DNA from: Heliopora coerulea
Taxonomy: Eukaryota; Cnidaria; Anthozoa; Scleralcyonacea; Helioporidae
Reading direction: 5' to 3'
DNA length: 64,000 bases
Assembly: GCA_030142905.1 (NCBI GenBank)
Contig: JASJOG010000091.1
Coordinates: forward strand, 1,230,001-1,294,000
The position numbers and the translations under genes are program-made. Shown piece after piece: positions 1-9,555 of this stretch. Position 1 is the first letter of the stretch. Each line of letters starts with the position of its first letter. The notes under the pieces were generated by a model. That model had not been told where the DNA came from, did no database searches, and saw only the letters and a program-made list of their open reading frames with translations.

Positions 1-400
1 TACTTGTCGTTGTAGATCATACTATCGGCGAAAACGTTGTTCGCTTCAGTCTTTCTCATTTCTCGGGTGGTTTGTGGATGATTACCTTCACCATGTTCGA
101 CCAGAAATGTTTTCATCAGGATTTTAACACCTCTCAGGAAAGTTTAAAACCGACTTCTTTCAGTAAATTCACCGTTGAACCCTTTGTGTTGAGGTGCCGC
201 TGAACGCTTCGTTGAAAATACGTAAGAGTTTGAAGGTTTGTACGCTACGACATTTTCTCTTTTACCAAAGTATTACAGTGGAAAAAGCACCTATTTTACC
301 TCTTTTTACTCGCTGTTCTCTCGATAGATCTTGCACAAGGTTTACTTGTCGCATTTTGTTTTATGCTTCGTATTTTCCGATTTTTGGTCAGCAATAAAAA
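1..400 (-). pseudogene. Crypton-like tyrosine recombinase fragment, broken
   Basis: Read on the minus strand, a frame around bases 150-230 gives QRHLNTKGSTVNLLKEVGF followed by a FKLS-x-EVLK pattern. This is the N-terminal core-binding region typical of Crypton/KIAA1958-like tyrosine recombinases, which cut and rejoin DNA through a catalytic tyrosine. The frame is broken by stops, and the catalytic C-terminus would lie outside the window to the left. The homologous plus-strand copy at 60690-61480 retains more of the protein. Family assignment comes from remembered motif patterns, not a search; an old non-functional copy is the only reasonable reading. Confidence 0.5.
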
Positions 401-1015
401 TGCAGAACTCTTTCATGTTTTCTTTGTTTATTTCCTCGGTTTCGTAATTTGTTTCGTCTTCGCTACTAAAGTCTTTTACTTTCCGATGAATACTTAGCAT
501 AAATCTTTATCATAGCACTTCTACTAGAAATTTGTAATTAACTTTGAGATAATGTAGGATTTATCTGTTTTTTAATACAAAAAATATCAAAAAAACTTCT
601 TTCAATCATAAACTATCCGTAATGCTGGTATCCGACCGGTAACTTATGAGAATGCTCCGCTTTTAAGACAGAAAGTGTTGCCATCTAGTAAAGTGTCTTT
701 CTTCAAAGTCAAAAAAAAGTGATAGGTTTGATCCGAAAACGACACGAAATACCTCAAGATCGCAACTAATACAGGGTCTCGATACGAACATCCATTGTTT
801 AGCAGTAGAATTGTCAGAATAGATTTCACCATTTGTGAAACCGTTAAAGGTTATTCTCACCAAATGTTTTGTTTTAATAAAACAGTCGAAAATTGCGAAC
901 GTAAATATGACGACGAGCAATTTAAATATAAAACAATTTCAAGTTTGTGTTGTTAATTTTTCTGTCCAAACGCTGTGTTTTTCTTATATTGCATACACTC
1001 TTCCTGTCACAGTAA

Positions 1016-1162
1016 AGCCTGGTTTTCATTAACTCATTAGAATCGCAATCGCAAAAATCACAATAATCCTACATTTGCGATTTAGTTGCTTGAGTCTCAA
1101 GAGTGGCGACGACTGCTACGACACGATTTTTACGATTCTTGCGACTTAATTGAAATCAGGCT
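1016..1162. mobile_element. PIF/Harbinger-like MITE with TAA target duplication
   Basis: About 147 bp with terminal inverted repeats: AGCCTGGTTTTCATTAA at the left and the reverse complement of TTAATTGAAATCAGGCT at the right. It is flanked by TAA at 1013-1015 and 1163-1165. The related repeat copy near 58230 shows the same flanks joined with a single TTA/TAC site and no insert, i.e. an empty site. The 3-bp TWA duplication suggests a PIF/Harbinger source. It has no coding capacity. Confidence 0.7.
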
Positions 1163-1469
1163 TAAGGAGGATTTGTCTTTTTGACAATTTTGAAAAATTA
1201 TCAATGTTACTTGGACAATTTTGAAAAATTGTCAGTGTTATATTGGAAAGGTGGGCGAGGGGTTGTTGCGTGTACGTATTTCTAGTTTATAATGAGTTTG
1301 AACCTATTTAAAGACAGATCACGTTGCTGTGCCCTTAAACGTTATTTTGTAATAAAAGTTGATTCCAGCTGTTTTATAATTTTATTTTCAACTTTTGGAG
1401 GAGCGGGCTCATTTTATGTTTCATTTATATTTGATTTGTATATATATATTTATATATATAATAAAGTAA

Positions 1470-1740
1470 ACTAAGGTTTCTTTGTTGTTACTCCGAGTTT
1501 CACGTCGTCGGGTTTGTTTGTCTTCAAATCTACTCGGAAATTTTCCGCCCAAACTAGCCGCTCTGCACAAAAAACTTATTGCACGGGTAGGCAACCAATC
1601 AGCGTCCGTCATTTTGCGTACAGACCGGCTAGCAAGCTCAACCATATAATATATATATATATATATATGTATAGTAAACGAAGGTTTGTTTGTTGTTACT
1701 CCGAGTTTCACGTCTTTGGACGATCTTCAGACAACTGATG
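1470..1740. repeat. Duplicated PLE terminal sequence with (TA)n tract
   Basis: A 50-bp stretch containing GTTGTTACTCCGAGTTTCACG occurs at about 1482-1505 and again at about 1690-1712, with a (TA)n microsatellite at 1645-1669 between them. A related phrase with 'ACTCGAGTTTCACG...CGATCTTCAGAC' recurs at 9790-9830. It resembles the terminal pseudo-LTR sequences of Penelope-like elements. Nothing codes here. Confidence 0.4.
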
Positions 1741-1746
1741 TTTTGA

Positions 1747-1944
1747 TCACTTTTTTATTAGGTAGTTTACATCAGTTAAGGTGTGCTCTTTGATCCGCGT
1801 TGAGAAATGGCGAGAGGTTTCACCAATGTAGCGGGAATTACAGCCTGCACAAGTAAATTCATAAGCTACGAATGATTTAAAAGCTATGGGAATCGGGTCC
1901 TTGAAACTTGAAACCTTTTTCAGTTTCAAGGATCCGATTCCCAC
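1747..1944 (-). pseudogene. PLE GIY-YIG endonuclease fragment
   Basis: The 65-residue minus-strand frame contains the pattern VAYEFTCAGCNSRYIGETSR followed by H and R residues. This is the start of the GIY-YIG endonuclease domain with its preceding zinc-binding CxxC found at the C-terminus of Penelope-like retroelement proteins. That domain nicks target DNA for reverse transcription. Only about 60 residues survive. The fragment runs into a mirrored plus-strand copy of itself (fold-back at 1816-2014), so it cannot be functional. Confidence 0.6.
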
Positions 1945-2014
1945 AGTTCTTAAGTCATTCTTAGTTTATGAATTTACTTGTGCGGGATGTAATTCCCGCT
2001 ACATTTGTGAAACC
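1816..2014. repeat. Fold-back palindrome of PLE sequence, ~95-bp arms
   Basis: The left arm runs from GGTTTCACCAATGTAGCGGG to GGGAATCGGGTCCTTGAAAC. The right arm is its imperfect reverse complement, ending CCCGCTACATTTGTGAAACC. Both arms encode the same GIY-YIG start, so this is one PLE fragment copied head-to-head on itself. Arms are diverged at roughly one base in ten, so the event is old. Confidence 0.75.
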
Positions 2015-2165
2015 TCTAGTTTACGTCACTGTTTCGGAATCGAGCAGTGACGTGATTAGCTTGATGTGGTCTGCTTCAGGTTACCTATGCGAAATTTATT
2101 TTGGTGACAGCATTTTGTTAAGGTTTCCAATCTTTTGTTTAGTAGGCGTGTATTGTCAGTCTTTA

Positions 2166-2489
2166 TTATGCACAGTTTTTGGTTTTTTGTTTTTTTTTAA
2201 TGCACAGGTTGCACCGTTTCCCTCTAGTTTCATATGCTCTTGCGCGTTTTAAGATTGACCAATTGATTACGGGTTCCCGTCCTTTGGGTTTTGGACTCCA
2301 AATGTAATTCGACAATTCTGTTTTGTTTGAGTATTTTTGGTCTGGGAAAGATTTTTTGTGGTTGTTTAAGCGTTGTTTGAATTGGTAGGACGTCATACCA
2401 AGGAGTTTCGTTTCTGTATTGTTAATGGTAGAAACTTCGGCTTTGAAGGGGACAGTTATCCTTGGTCCTGCAGTTGCAAGCATTTTCAT
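2166..2489 (-). pseudogene. PLE GIY-YIG C-terminal fragment (second family)
   Basis: A 107-residue minus-strand frame includes LLGMTSYQFKQRLNNHKKSF, then a YIW-x-LK-like stretch and INWSILKRARAY. This matches the C-terminal half of a PLE GIY-YIG nuclease (LG-x-T, R, N-x-H-x-x-SF, WSI) and is closely related to the fragment in the palindrome arms at 10.1 and 13.9 kb. The leading glycine-tyrosine motif and the whole RT are absent. Confidence 0.55.
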
Positions 2490-2615
2490 TATTGGTTTTC
2501 TCTTTTGAAAGGATGTGGGCGTTATGCTTGTTGATTATAATCTTCATGTTAACCGTACAGCAGTAGCTGACTTTAATCGTGTTTCTTTTGAATATTTTGT
2601 GTAACTTGTTGGAGC

Positions 2616-3567
2616 CAGAGGCGGACTGGCTATGTTTTGGGCCCTTGGGCCCAGGGGAATGTTGGGCCCCCTAATGAGATAGACTCAAAATTTGCACTGT
2701 AGTTAGTGCTCACTTTTCACAAATAATTTCCTTCACTTTTACGAGTTATTGAGTTTCACCTGTTTTTCTTTGAATGTGAACTTTCAAAAAATTACTCTCT
2801 GTAAAAATGACTGGCTTTATGTTAACATATGGTAGTACAATCGGTCAATTGTTACAATCCCATACCAACAAAACACGTTTTGTTAATAACCAGAAATAAA
2901 ATCACTTTTTAGACTAAAAGTAGCGAAATGAGTTCTTTGGAGGTGGCTGCCAATCTGTCAATGATTTTTTCTTTGTCTTTCTTTAACTGTATAGCCGTTT
3001 CTTTCTCCACTGCAATGAGCATCAATGACTCCAGATTTTTTTGGGTTATTGAAGATCTGAGTCTTGTCTTTGTGATTTTAAGTCTGGAGGATACTCTTTC
3101 GCAAGTGCACTGGGTAGCGCTTAGTGTTATCAAGAACTTGTAAACCGTATAGAGGTTCTCATAAGCAGCTGAACAGAGTCGGTACTGATGCAGCAGCTTG
3201 AATGCACAGGAAAGACAGCTCTTGCATGCAATTTCCTTAACTGATTTCTCTGCCACATGACCTTTAAATAATTCACTGTCTACATCACTGACATCGCTTT
3301 CATTTGTTTCATTAAATTCTTCTTCATCTGAATTATCTTCAAGCAAACCTCGTTTTAAATGCTTGAAATTTGAAGCAAAAGATACAAGCTCTTTCTTTAA
3401 AGCAACACAATCCATTTCAGGCAGACTTTTCGACAGTTTGGTTAAGTTGATCATCTGAGGACTAGAATTCACTTCATGAAATCGTTGTGGATCAAAACAA
3501 GCTATCTTTTCGTAGAGATCTTTGTGTGACATGAATCTCTTAATACTTTCAACAACTTTATCGAAGA
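2616..3567 (-). mobile_element. hAT-1, 3' part (separated by inversion)
   Basis: The outer end at 2616 starts CAGAGGCGGACTGGC, a hAT-type terminal inverted repeat. The matching end CAGGGGCGGACAGGC is at 21874, the 5' end of the main hAT-1 body. The inner end stops exactly at the YR copy beginning at 3568. The flanking octamers (CTTCTAAC at 21866 and, on the minus strand, GCTCCAAC at 2615) agree at only 5 of 8 positions, so the target duplication is eroded or the ends are misjudged. Confidence 0.75.
2909..3567 (-). pseudogene. hAT-1 transposase, C-terminal dimerisation half
   Basis: The minus-strand frame is open from the YR junction at 3567 to a stop at 2909. It begins FDKVVESIKRFMSHKDLYEK and ends with the hAT dimerisation block (LSATQCTCERVSSRLKITKT, then LESLMLIAVEK). 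hAT transposases act as dimers that excise the element and leave 8-bp target duplications; this C-terminal block is the dimer interface. The N-terminal and catalytic parts are at 22243-24713 on the opposite strand. The frame there ends one base into a codon, and this piece supplies the other two bases. An acidic stretch lies mid-protein. Confidence 0.8.
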
Positions 3568-3719
3568 TTATTACATGATCGACGCGGTTTTCTTTGTTAT
3601 TCGCAGAGCTTTATTTAACATAAATACTTGTTAAAGGCCCAACTTTCTTCAAGCCAGGGGAGGGATTTGATATTCAGCAGGGAAAAGCGGGGTTGATGAA
3701 ATGAATTGAATTAGTATTC

Positions 3720-3806
3720 AAGGGTTGTATATAGATACATCCCTCCTACCAGGGTTGTATCTAGATAAAACCTTGCCAGGAGGGATGTATCTACATACAA
3801 CCCTAA
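3720..3806. repeat. Hairpin in YR element
   Basis: AGGGTTGTATATAGATACAT near 3720 is mirrored by the reverse complement of ATGTATCTACATACAACCCT ending near 3805. A third related unit (CAGGGTTGTATCTAGAT) sits between them. The same structure recurs at 25590-25676 in the other copy. Confidence 0.65.
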
Positions 3807-3965
3807 AATGTGTAATGAGGAATTCTACGCCAGATCTTGTCTCTATTGACAAGTACGAAAATTACACCAAGCTATACTATTCGTAATATCATAGTTCACA
3901 ACATTTTACTCAGACAATCAAAAACCAAACATTATTACATAGAACCATAAAACATCAAAATGAAT

Positions 3966-4436
3966 CTAAGCCTTAAAGTCATTCCCGACATAAAACGTAC
4001 AATTACTAAATTGAACGTCCTTCTTTTCACCACTTTTAAATCCACAATTCTCAATTTTTTTTTTTATTTTGCCTCCTATCTCACCACTGTCTGTTTCTCT
4101 CTTACTGACTTTTTTTCTTACTGACGCTTCTCCGCAGTACGAATTGACCTTATCACCTAACGGTAAATCAAACGCTTTCGACATCTCAACCTTCTTTTGA
4201 ACGGTTGGTCTCTGATATTGCTGTAAGGATCTGACATTTCTGTGCCCACTTCTTTCCATCATAAACTTGTCAGGAATTCCTTTTTCAAGGCCACGAGTAG
4301 CAGTTGTTCCCCTCATGCTGTGATTCGTGTAATACCCTTGAATTCCAGCTTCCCAGCACAGATTCTTGACCGTATCACCCAACGTATTATGGCCGACTGG
4401 TTTTGACGTGAACCTTAACTTGTGGGTTAAGAAACG
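3966..4436 (-). pseudogene. Tyrosine recombinase C-terminal catalytic domain
   Basis: The minus frame is open from about 4436 to the stop at 3966 and encodes about 156 residues. Near the start is PVGHNTL, then TNHSMRGTTATR, then MMERSGHRNVRSLQQYQRP. These supply the H-x-x-R, the second histidine (GH) and the nucleophile tyrosine (QQY) of the tyrosine recombinase fold. The spacing and the GTTATR signature are like Crypton/KIAA1958-type recombinases. The first catalytic arginine (box I) and the DNA-binding N-terminus are missing, and there is no in-frame ATG before the motif, so the protein is truncated. A basic C-terminal tail follows. Identical to the copy at 24960-25430. Confidence 0.7.
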
Positions 4437-4514
4437 TCAAAAGAATCTTTACAACAGAAAGCATTGTCTGCCATTGTTATTTTGAGAAAACCTTGTCAAT
4501 CATGTAATAAGTCA

Positions 4515-4673
4515 GTTAATCACCTCGAACGTCGGCTCTTAGCCAGATCCATCCCTCGGGAGCGTAGCCCTCGGAAAGCATCCCTTGGGGCCTACGGCCC
4601 CTCGGGATGCATTCCTCGGGTCACGTCCCTTCGGGATGTATCTGGCTAAGAGCCTCCGTTCTCGGTGATTAAC
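4515..4673. repeat. GC-rich palindromic cassette in YR element
   Basis: A 159-bp imperfect palindrome. GTTAATCACCTCGAACGTCG begins it and a diverged reverse complement ends it (CCGTTCTCGGTGATTAAC). The centre consists of repeated CCTCGGG / CCCTTCGGG / GGGGCCTACGGCCCC units that form nested hairpins. It is strikingly GC-rich compared with its AT-rich surroundings. It may be a MITE inside the YR element or its recombination-site region. Mirrored at 24723-24881. Confidence 0.65.
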
Positions 4674-4682
4674 TCTCACTTA

Positions 4683-4976
4683 CTTGGTGTAAGCGCTTTG
4701 GCAATCTCCATCGCTGGTATTATAACAACAATAGTCGTGGGTGCTCGGAAGGCCATATCTAAAGGTGCTAAAGTCACTAGTAAATTCGCTAAGGCTGTCT
4801 ATAACCTGGGAAAGAAACTGGGACCATTATTGGCACCAATATTAAATGTCATCGCTCAAGCATTGTCATGGGCTGCTAAAGGTCTTGCATGGTTGGCTTC
4901 TAATCTAAGGATTCTAGCACTTGCTTTTGCATGGTTTGTGTATGACCAACACAAAGAGAGGAGGAAGAAATAAAAT
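4683..4976 (+). pseudogene. Viral structural/membrane protein, C-terminal part
   Basis: The frame continues out of the YR copy and runs to the TAA at 4974. Two long hydrophobic stretches (about residues 1-22, with SIAGIITTIVVGARKA, and 60-92) flank a lysine-rich amphipathic segment. The tail is short and basic. This looks like the membrane-active C-terminus of a minor capsid or core protein of Polinton-like viruses. The N-terminal part is at 25829-27175 on the minus strand, with codon phase compatible across the insertion, so the gene was split first by the YR element and then by the inversion. Exact function is not recognised. Confidence 0.6.
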
Positions 4977-5053
4977 GTAGCTCTATATACACACAAATGA
5001 ACATAACATATTCAGATAAAGTTTAAAAATATTCATATTCATAAAATATATAA

Positions 5054-5263
5054 ATGAACTTTGAATGTTATATTTGTTTAACCAATGAAGCGAAAAGTTT
5101 ATCGCAATTAAACTGTAATAATTTATTCCACTGTGATTGGATCGATAAATGGTTACAACAAAAAGATACGTGTCCATTATGTAGAGCAGAATTCAATGAT
5201 TTCAATGAAATAGAAAAAACAAAATCGAAAAAAAATAAATTCGAAAAAATAAATTCGAAATAG
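5054..5263 (+). pseudogene. Viral RING-finger protein, degenerate
   Basis: A 69-residue frame begins MNFECYICLTNE and ends the finger with TCPLCRAEF, the first and last Cys pairs of a RING-H2 domain. RING proteins usually act as ubiquitin E3 ligases and are common in large DNA viruses. The central ligands are damaged: where C-x-H-x-F-H-x-x-C-x-x-x-W is expected the sequence is CNNLFHCDWIDKW, lacking one His and having the Cys out of register. A lysine/glutamate-rich coiled coil continues in another frame to about 5400, so a frameshift near 5220-5250 probably truncates a longer protein. The ATG follows an AT-rich TATA-like leader. Confidence 0.6.
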
Positions 5264-5403
5264 AAATCGATAAAATAGAACAAGAATGCATCATTAAAAT
5301 AGAGGAAAAAGATAGAATAAATGAAATAAAAAAATTGAAAATCAAAGTAGATGATTTACAATCAAAAGAGAAATCAATAAAGTCTAAATTAACATATACA
5401 CAA

Positions 5404-6640
5404 ATGAACAGAACTGAGAATGAGTTAGAACCTGGATTTAGACCAAGTCATATGAGCTCTATCAAGGGTGATAGAACTAGACATGTGATCACAATGAACC
5501 TTAATAAAGCATCACTTGGTGAAGAGCTATATAACTGAAATTCTCAAACTTAAACCAGACAGTTGTCTGGTTCCTGGGTCATTACACTTACTTTTCAATT
5601 TGAAATTCAGCAACACTAAAACTCGTTTCCTAAACAATCTTTCCAAACTTCTGCAAAAACGATTCCAAATCAGGCTGGTTGGTGAAACACTTTACGTTTA
5701 TAATGGTGAAAGTTTATACAGCGTTCATAAGGACCTTTACAAAACGAAAACTCAAAGGGATAATATGATTCAATATGGTATTGCATCTGAGAATCTTAGA
5801 AAGCTTATAAGTAAAGACGACTCTGGAGCAACAAGTGGAGATACAACAAAGGTATCTGAAAAACTTATGTTTGATATTTATGGTACAAAGCAGAAGATAT
5901 GTTTGGATAGGATTATATCGGACCATGGTTTATATGCTCCATTCCAAATGAATAACAATTTCAGATACATCATAACACCTCAATCTAGTGAAATTCTAGC
6001 GGCACAAACAGGTCAGACTGCTGGAACTTATTCTTTGGAAAATCTTGTGTTGGAATATGAAGCTATTGAAAACGAATCTATTGCCAGAAGTGTTTCATCA
6101 CTTTATAGCTCTGGTCGTTTTCTATCATATGAGCATGTAACTCTTATGAAGACAGTGGTATGGGCTGCTGCATCAACTTTAATTAATGAAAATATTAATA
6201 TTCCTCGAAAGTCTATGAAGGCAGTCGTTCTTTTGTTTACCAAAACATCTAGAACGGATAGTGGGGAGTTCATATATCCGAATATGACCAGTGTAAAGGT
6301 AACAATCGAAGGAGTACCAATTCAAGTATATTCACAAGGAATTCCAAAATCTCGTTTCTATGATGACGCTAAAAGACTATTAGGAAACAAGATGGAAAAA
6401 GATGAATTCATGACACCACAGAAGTTCTACAAGGACAAGTTTGCTCTTGTTGTTGATCTGAAGACAAATGAAGAGTTGGATAATACAGGACATGGTAAAA
6501 AGATTGTAAACACCCAAAATGGTATCCTACTGGAGATCAAAAAGACTACCCACACAGGAAACATCTACTGTAACATCTTTGTAGTATCTGATGGACTGGT
6601 TAATTTCTCAAACAATGATCTCCAAAGTATCCAATACTAA
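5404..6640 (+). pseudogene. Putative major capsid protein, frameshifted
   Basis: An opening frame from the ATG at 5404 (MNRTENELEPGFRPSH...) shifts near 5520 into a 374-codon frame ending TAA at 6638-6640. Together this is about 410 residues, rich in beta-prone segments, with no signal peptide and no membrane span. Position decides the call: it lies immediately upstream of the A32-like packaging ATPase, as capsid genes do in Polintons, adintoviruses and virophages. I cannot prove the double jelly-roll from sequence alone. An alternative is a penton or other abundant structural protein. The frameshift makes this copy non-functional. Confidence 0.5.
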
Positions 6641-6660
6641 TTATAATGTAATACATACAG

Positions 6661-7263
6661 ATGGAAACACTTTTTAACATGATCATTTGTGGCATGACAA
6701 ACTGTGGAAAAATCTTCTATTTGTTAAATATGCTGGAAAAACAATTTAATAAACATTTTGATTATATCAATTTAATATGTCCAACATTCTCATGGAATAA
6801 AACTTATCAAGAATGGAAATATATCAAAGATTCTGATTTGTTTGCCATAGAGTGTGATCAGGACAAAGTAGACAAAATACCACATATTGTACAGGAAATC
6901 TTTAAAGGGACCAATAGTTTGATTATATTGGATGATTGTGCAACTAGTCAGGATGTCAAAAATTGAACAAGTGAGTTAGTTAAATTAGCTTTTTCAGCTA
7001 GGCATTATAGTTTGTCAACAATTGTTATAACCCAGCAATTAACAAGTATATCTAAGCCTTATAGAGACAATGTAGCTTGAGTAATCACTTTTTATAATCC
7101 TGATGAAGATGATGTGAATGTAATCTTTCGTAGATACTTAGGTCATAGTACCAAAAGTGATAGGAAAACAATAATTGAAAAACTAAAGAATACCAAATAC
7201 TCTACACTAGTAATCAATCTACGCTACCCATTCGACTTTAAAATCAATACACCGCAAAAATAA
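6661..7263 (+). pseudogene. A32-like genome-packaging ATPase, two stops
   Basis: The frame starts METLFNMIICGMTNCGKI: the Walker A loop of FtsK/HerA-type viral packaging ATPases, here with Ile where the usual Thr/Ser follows the Lys. Walker B is SLIILDDC, about residue 90. Further on, LAFSARHYSLSTIVITQQL gives the sensor-like glutamine region. Total length is about 200 codons, the small size typical of Polinton and virophage ATPases that pump DNA into capsids. In-frame TGA codons at about 6964 and 7078 break it, both explicable as CGA to TGA decay. It starts 21 bp after the capsid candidate. Confidence 0.8.
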
Positions 7264-7285
7264 AATATGTGTCAATAGATAGAGA

Positions 7286-7848
7286 ATGCCAAGACGTAAG
7301 AATACAAAATCTGAAACCACTGATGAGTTATTCGAAGAAGTTACAACGGCAAAAAATATTGTAGACGAGGAAATCAATAATTTATTCAGTGATAATCAAA
7401 AACCTGGCAACGTATAACCAGAAGAAAAGGTTGAACCGAAATCTGATAACACTGATTATGAAAAAAAGAGAGATGAACTTTTAAAACTGGCTGAAAATGG
7501 AGATTTGTATAAATCTGTTGCTTATACAAAGAAGGCCAGTCAGAAGGTCATCAATAAACTATACACTGAATATGAACGAAAACGTATGGAAAAGGCTAAT
7601 GATTTCTTAACTGATCTATTAATAAGTAAATTTGTTAACGCTTTGGGAGGTTTCGATGCAATCCAGTCACCAGATGTATTGTCAAAAGAATTACAAAAGA
7701 TGAATTGTTAAAAAGAGGTGTTTACTCATTAGTCGAGAAAATAACACCATTTGTTCCATTCCTTGGAATTTTATAAGGAGGGATTACAACAGCAAAGCAT
7801 GTATACGACCATAAAAGTAAAAAACAGGAAGAAGAGCCCAAAGAATAG
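7286..7848 (+). pseudogene. Viral protein of unknown function
   Basis: ATG at 7286 (MPRRKNTKSETTDELFEE). The protein is acidic and lysine-rich at the N-terminus, helical in the middle (KKRDELLKLAENGDLYKSV), with a short hydrophobic stretch and a charged tail ending in TAG at 7846. A TAA near residue 44 and a frameshift near 7700 disrupt it. Its 3' 95 bp lie inside the sequence repeated at 45644-45770. Family not recognised; the position after the ATPase suggests a virion or core component. Confidence 0.5.
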
Positions 7849-7880
7849 GTTTTTTGTATTCGTCAATTAAAATGGGTATT
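7754..7880 (+). repeat. Candidate viral terminal repeat, copy 1
   Basis: These 127 bp recur at 45644-45770 at constant offset with only a handful of substitutions (TTCCATTCCTTGG... to ...AATGGGTATT). They are direct repeats in the present sequence, but after reversing the 4683-24713 inversion they face each other at the two ends of the viral block, as Polinton terminal inverted repeats would. Similarity stops abruptly on both sides. Confidence 0.6.
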
Positions 7881-7983
7881 ACCCGAGACGTTGACCTTCT
7901 GACCTCTGGGTGTTTAACACAATAGATAAAATACCAAACATCCATAACCACTAGCCTTGCCGAAAATAGTTTTTTTGTTGACA

Positions 7984-8640
7984 TTGTTCCATTCATAAGA
8001 AGGAACAAAGGAGTAGTACGAAACGAATTTCAACTACAACTCCCGTTTTTCACACTTCTATTTTTTTATTCACCATTAGGCTTTCCCCTTCATGGTTTTC
8101 CATAAATAGCATTTTTTAATTGGTAGCTAAAATTCGCACTTGAGTACGGTTTCCCTAGATGTCAAAAATTTCCCAGGTCTTCCAAAACTCCGCTAGCTTG
8201 ATTTTAAAGCCTCCAAAAAAGTGGGGTAACTTTCGGTCGGTTCTCATCAGTAGTATGAACTTTTTCTTATTTGGTTGTACGGGGAGGTGATTTTGTTAGA
8301 ATTTTTAGAATATGTAAAAATATATCATAAGACTATTAACTATACTTGGGATTGGTCGAAGGAAAAATTGTCGTATTAAGATGTTTTGATTTCAATTAAG
8401 GATAATAAGGTATGTACTGATACGTATTGTAAATCAATGGATACACATCAGTTCTTAGATAGTAAATCATGCCATTCGAGTCATTTTAAAATAAAACATA
8501 TTACGAAGAATAAAGACCTCTTGGAAAACTCAAGATATGAGTCAAAAAAAAGACGAGTATATGAGACTGTAATACTTCGACTTTATTACAAAGTCATCAT
8601 CAGACAGAATGATTTACAAAACAAGCCAAGGTCTATATAT
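7984..8640 (+). pseudogene. PLE fragments, scrambled
   Basis: 7984-8070 shares about 80 bp (AAGAAGGAACAAAGG...) with 45265-45345. 8310-8530 reads in plus frames TWDWSKEKLSY, then ISIKDNKVCTDTYCKSMDTHQF, matching the PLE reverse transcriptase thumb region (compare DVYSKPTDTHQYLHYGSCHP at 62720). Then the GAATAAAGACCTCTTGG phrase found at both palindrome arms follows. Several stops are present. 8070-8300 shows nothing recognisable. Confidence 0.45.
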
Positions 8641-8734
8641 ACAGTGTGAACAACGGAAGTTAGGAATCCTATACCTGAGATATTAACACGACAGAACGCA
8701 CTGCTAATTACTTATTAACTCGAGAGGAATTTAT

Positions 8735-9330
8735 TTACAAGACAAAAGTCATTAACAACAACTGACCCGACAATACTGATGTGTAAGATGACGTAAGATT
8801 ACTGAGAGAGGTGAGTATCAGATGCCAAAGGTCGACAAACTGATAGAATAATCGTAAGCAATTAAGTTGACAAACGAAAGAAAGACAAAGAAAAGGAAAG
8901 AAAATAGTCGGAGTGTGAACAACGTATAAAGTGGGAGATCGGAAATATATAAAGTGCGAAGCCGTTTGGTTGAAAAGTGTGAGCTCTTTTGAAGCTTTCA
9001 GTGCGGAATTGATTTCAGGCTTATTAAATTTAATATGGAGAGCTTCGATCAACAATAGTTTATTGGTGTTAGCAGATTTACTCGAGTAAAAAATTTTGTA
9101 GTTATTAAAGGTTAAAGTTCTGATAGAGTTAGGTGAATTCGAAAAGGAGGGGAGGTTATTAAGTCGATCGTATTGACCCTGTAAGTTGGCAAGAAACTGT
9201 GCGTGTTCACATTCAGTGAGGTGTTGTGCCATAGCACTGGTGTTAAGTTGAGTACAGTGTTCTGTCAGACGTTTGTAAATGCATCTATCGGTTTTGTTAA
9301 CATAAGTTTTCATGCATCCAAAACTATCAA
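8735..9330 (-). pseudogene. PLE GIY-YIG C-terminal domain (third family)
   Basis: A 192-residue minus frame begins VDSFGCMKTYVNKTDRCIYK and contains LTEHCTQLNTSAMAQHLTEC, then KSANTNKLLLIEALHIKFNK and PEINSALKASKELTLF. This is the C-terminal, histidine-containing half of a PLE-type GIY-YIG nuclease, ending in the usual 'EAL-x-I-x-x-x-KP-x-IN' signature. Beyond about residue 120 the frame is noncoding read-through. The upstream coding sequence crosses 9318, the outer edge of the big palindrome, which indicates that the left palindrome arm is the ancestral one. Confidence 0.6.
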
Positions 9331-9513
9331 CATTTACATATTATTTACCTTATTTCCTGTAATAAACGCCCCCGGCGTTTATTAAATTTTGAAGCAATTT
9401 GGTGTGACGTATATTAAACAATCGAAAAATTGGGTTGAAACGTTTCGTCAGAGGGAATTGCCATACGAAACAATATTGTAGTAAATAAATGAATTAAGGC
9501 AAGTTTCTATATA

Positions 9514-9555
<42 letters not shown>

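Larger units (their letters stand above)
1..1290 (-). repeat. Decayed Crypton-family repeat, copy A
   Basis: On the minus strand this block matches, with scattered differences, the plus-strand block beginning at 58118 (both start CTAGAAATACGTGCACGCAA or a near variant) and continuing at 59.96-60.95 kb. It also shares the segment around the phrase ACCTTTAACGGTTTnnnAAAT with both of those copies. Copies A, B (58118-58770) and C (about 59960-60950) are therefore one repeat family. Copy A is interrupted by a small MITE at 1016-1162. The only coding trace is the YR remnant at bases 1-400. No intact gene remains. Confidence 0.75.
3568..4682 (-). mobile_element. YR (Crypton-like) element, left inverted copy
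   Basis: The 1115-bp block is the reverse complement of 24714-25828. Every mirrored feature I checked has coordinates summing to 29396, so there is no length difference, and the encoded proteins are identical. It carries the C-terminal catalytic part of a tyrosine recombinase, a GC-rich palindromic cassette near its inner end and a small hairpin near its outer end. There are no terminal inverted repeats of its own and no target duplication, as expected for YR elements, which integrate by site-specific strand exchange. Because the four flanks all differ, the ends are defined to the base. It is probably a non-autonomous derivative. Confidence 0.8.

Noticed and set aside
6661..7263. Alternative genetic code with TGA as sense in the viral genes
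   Set aside because: The ATPase and integrase have in-frame TGAs, but TAA stops and frameshifts are also common in the other viral genes. hAT-3 likewise has TAG, TGA and TAA. Decay explains all of them.
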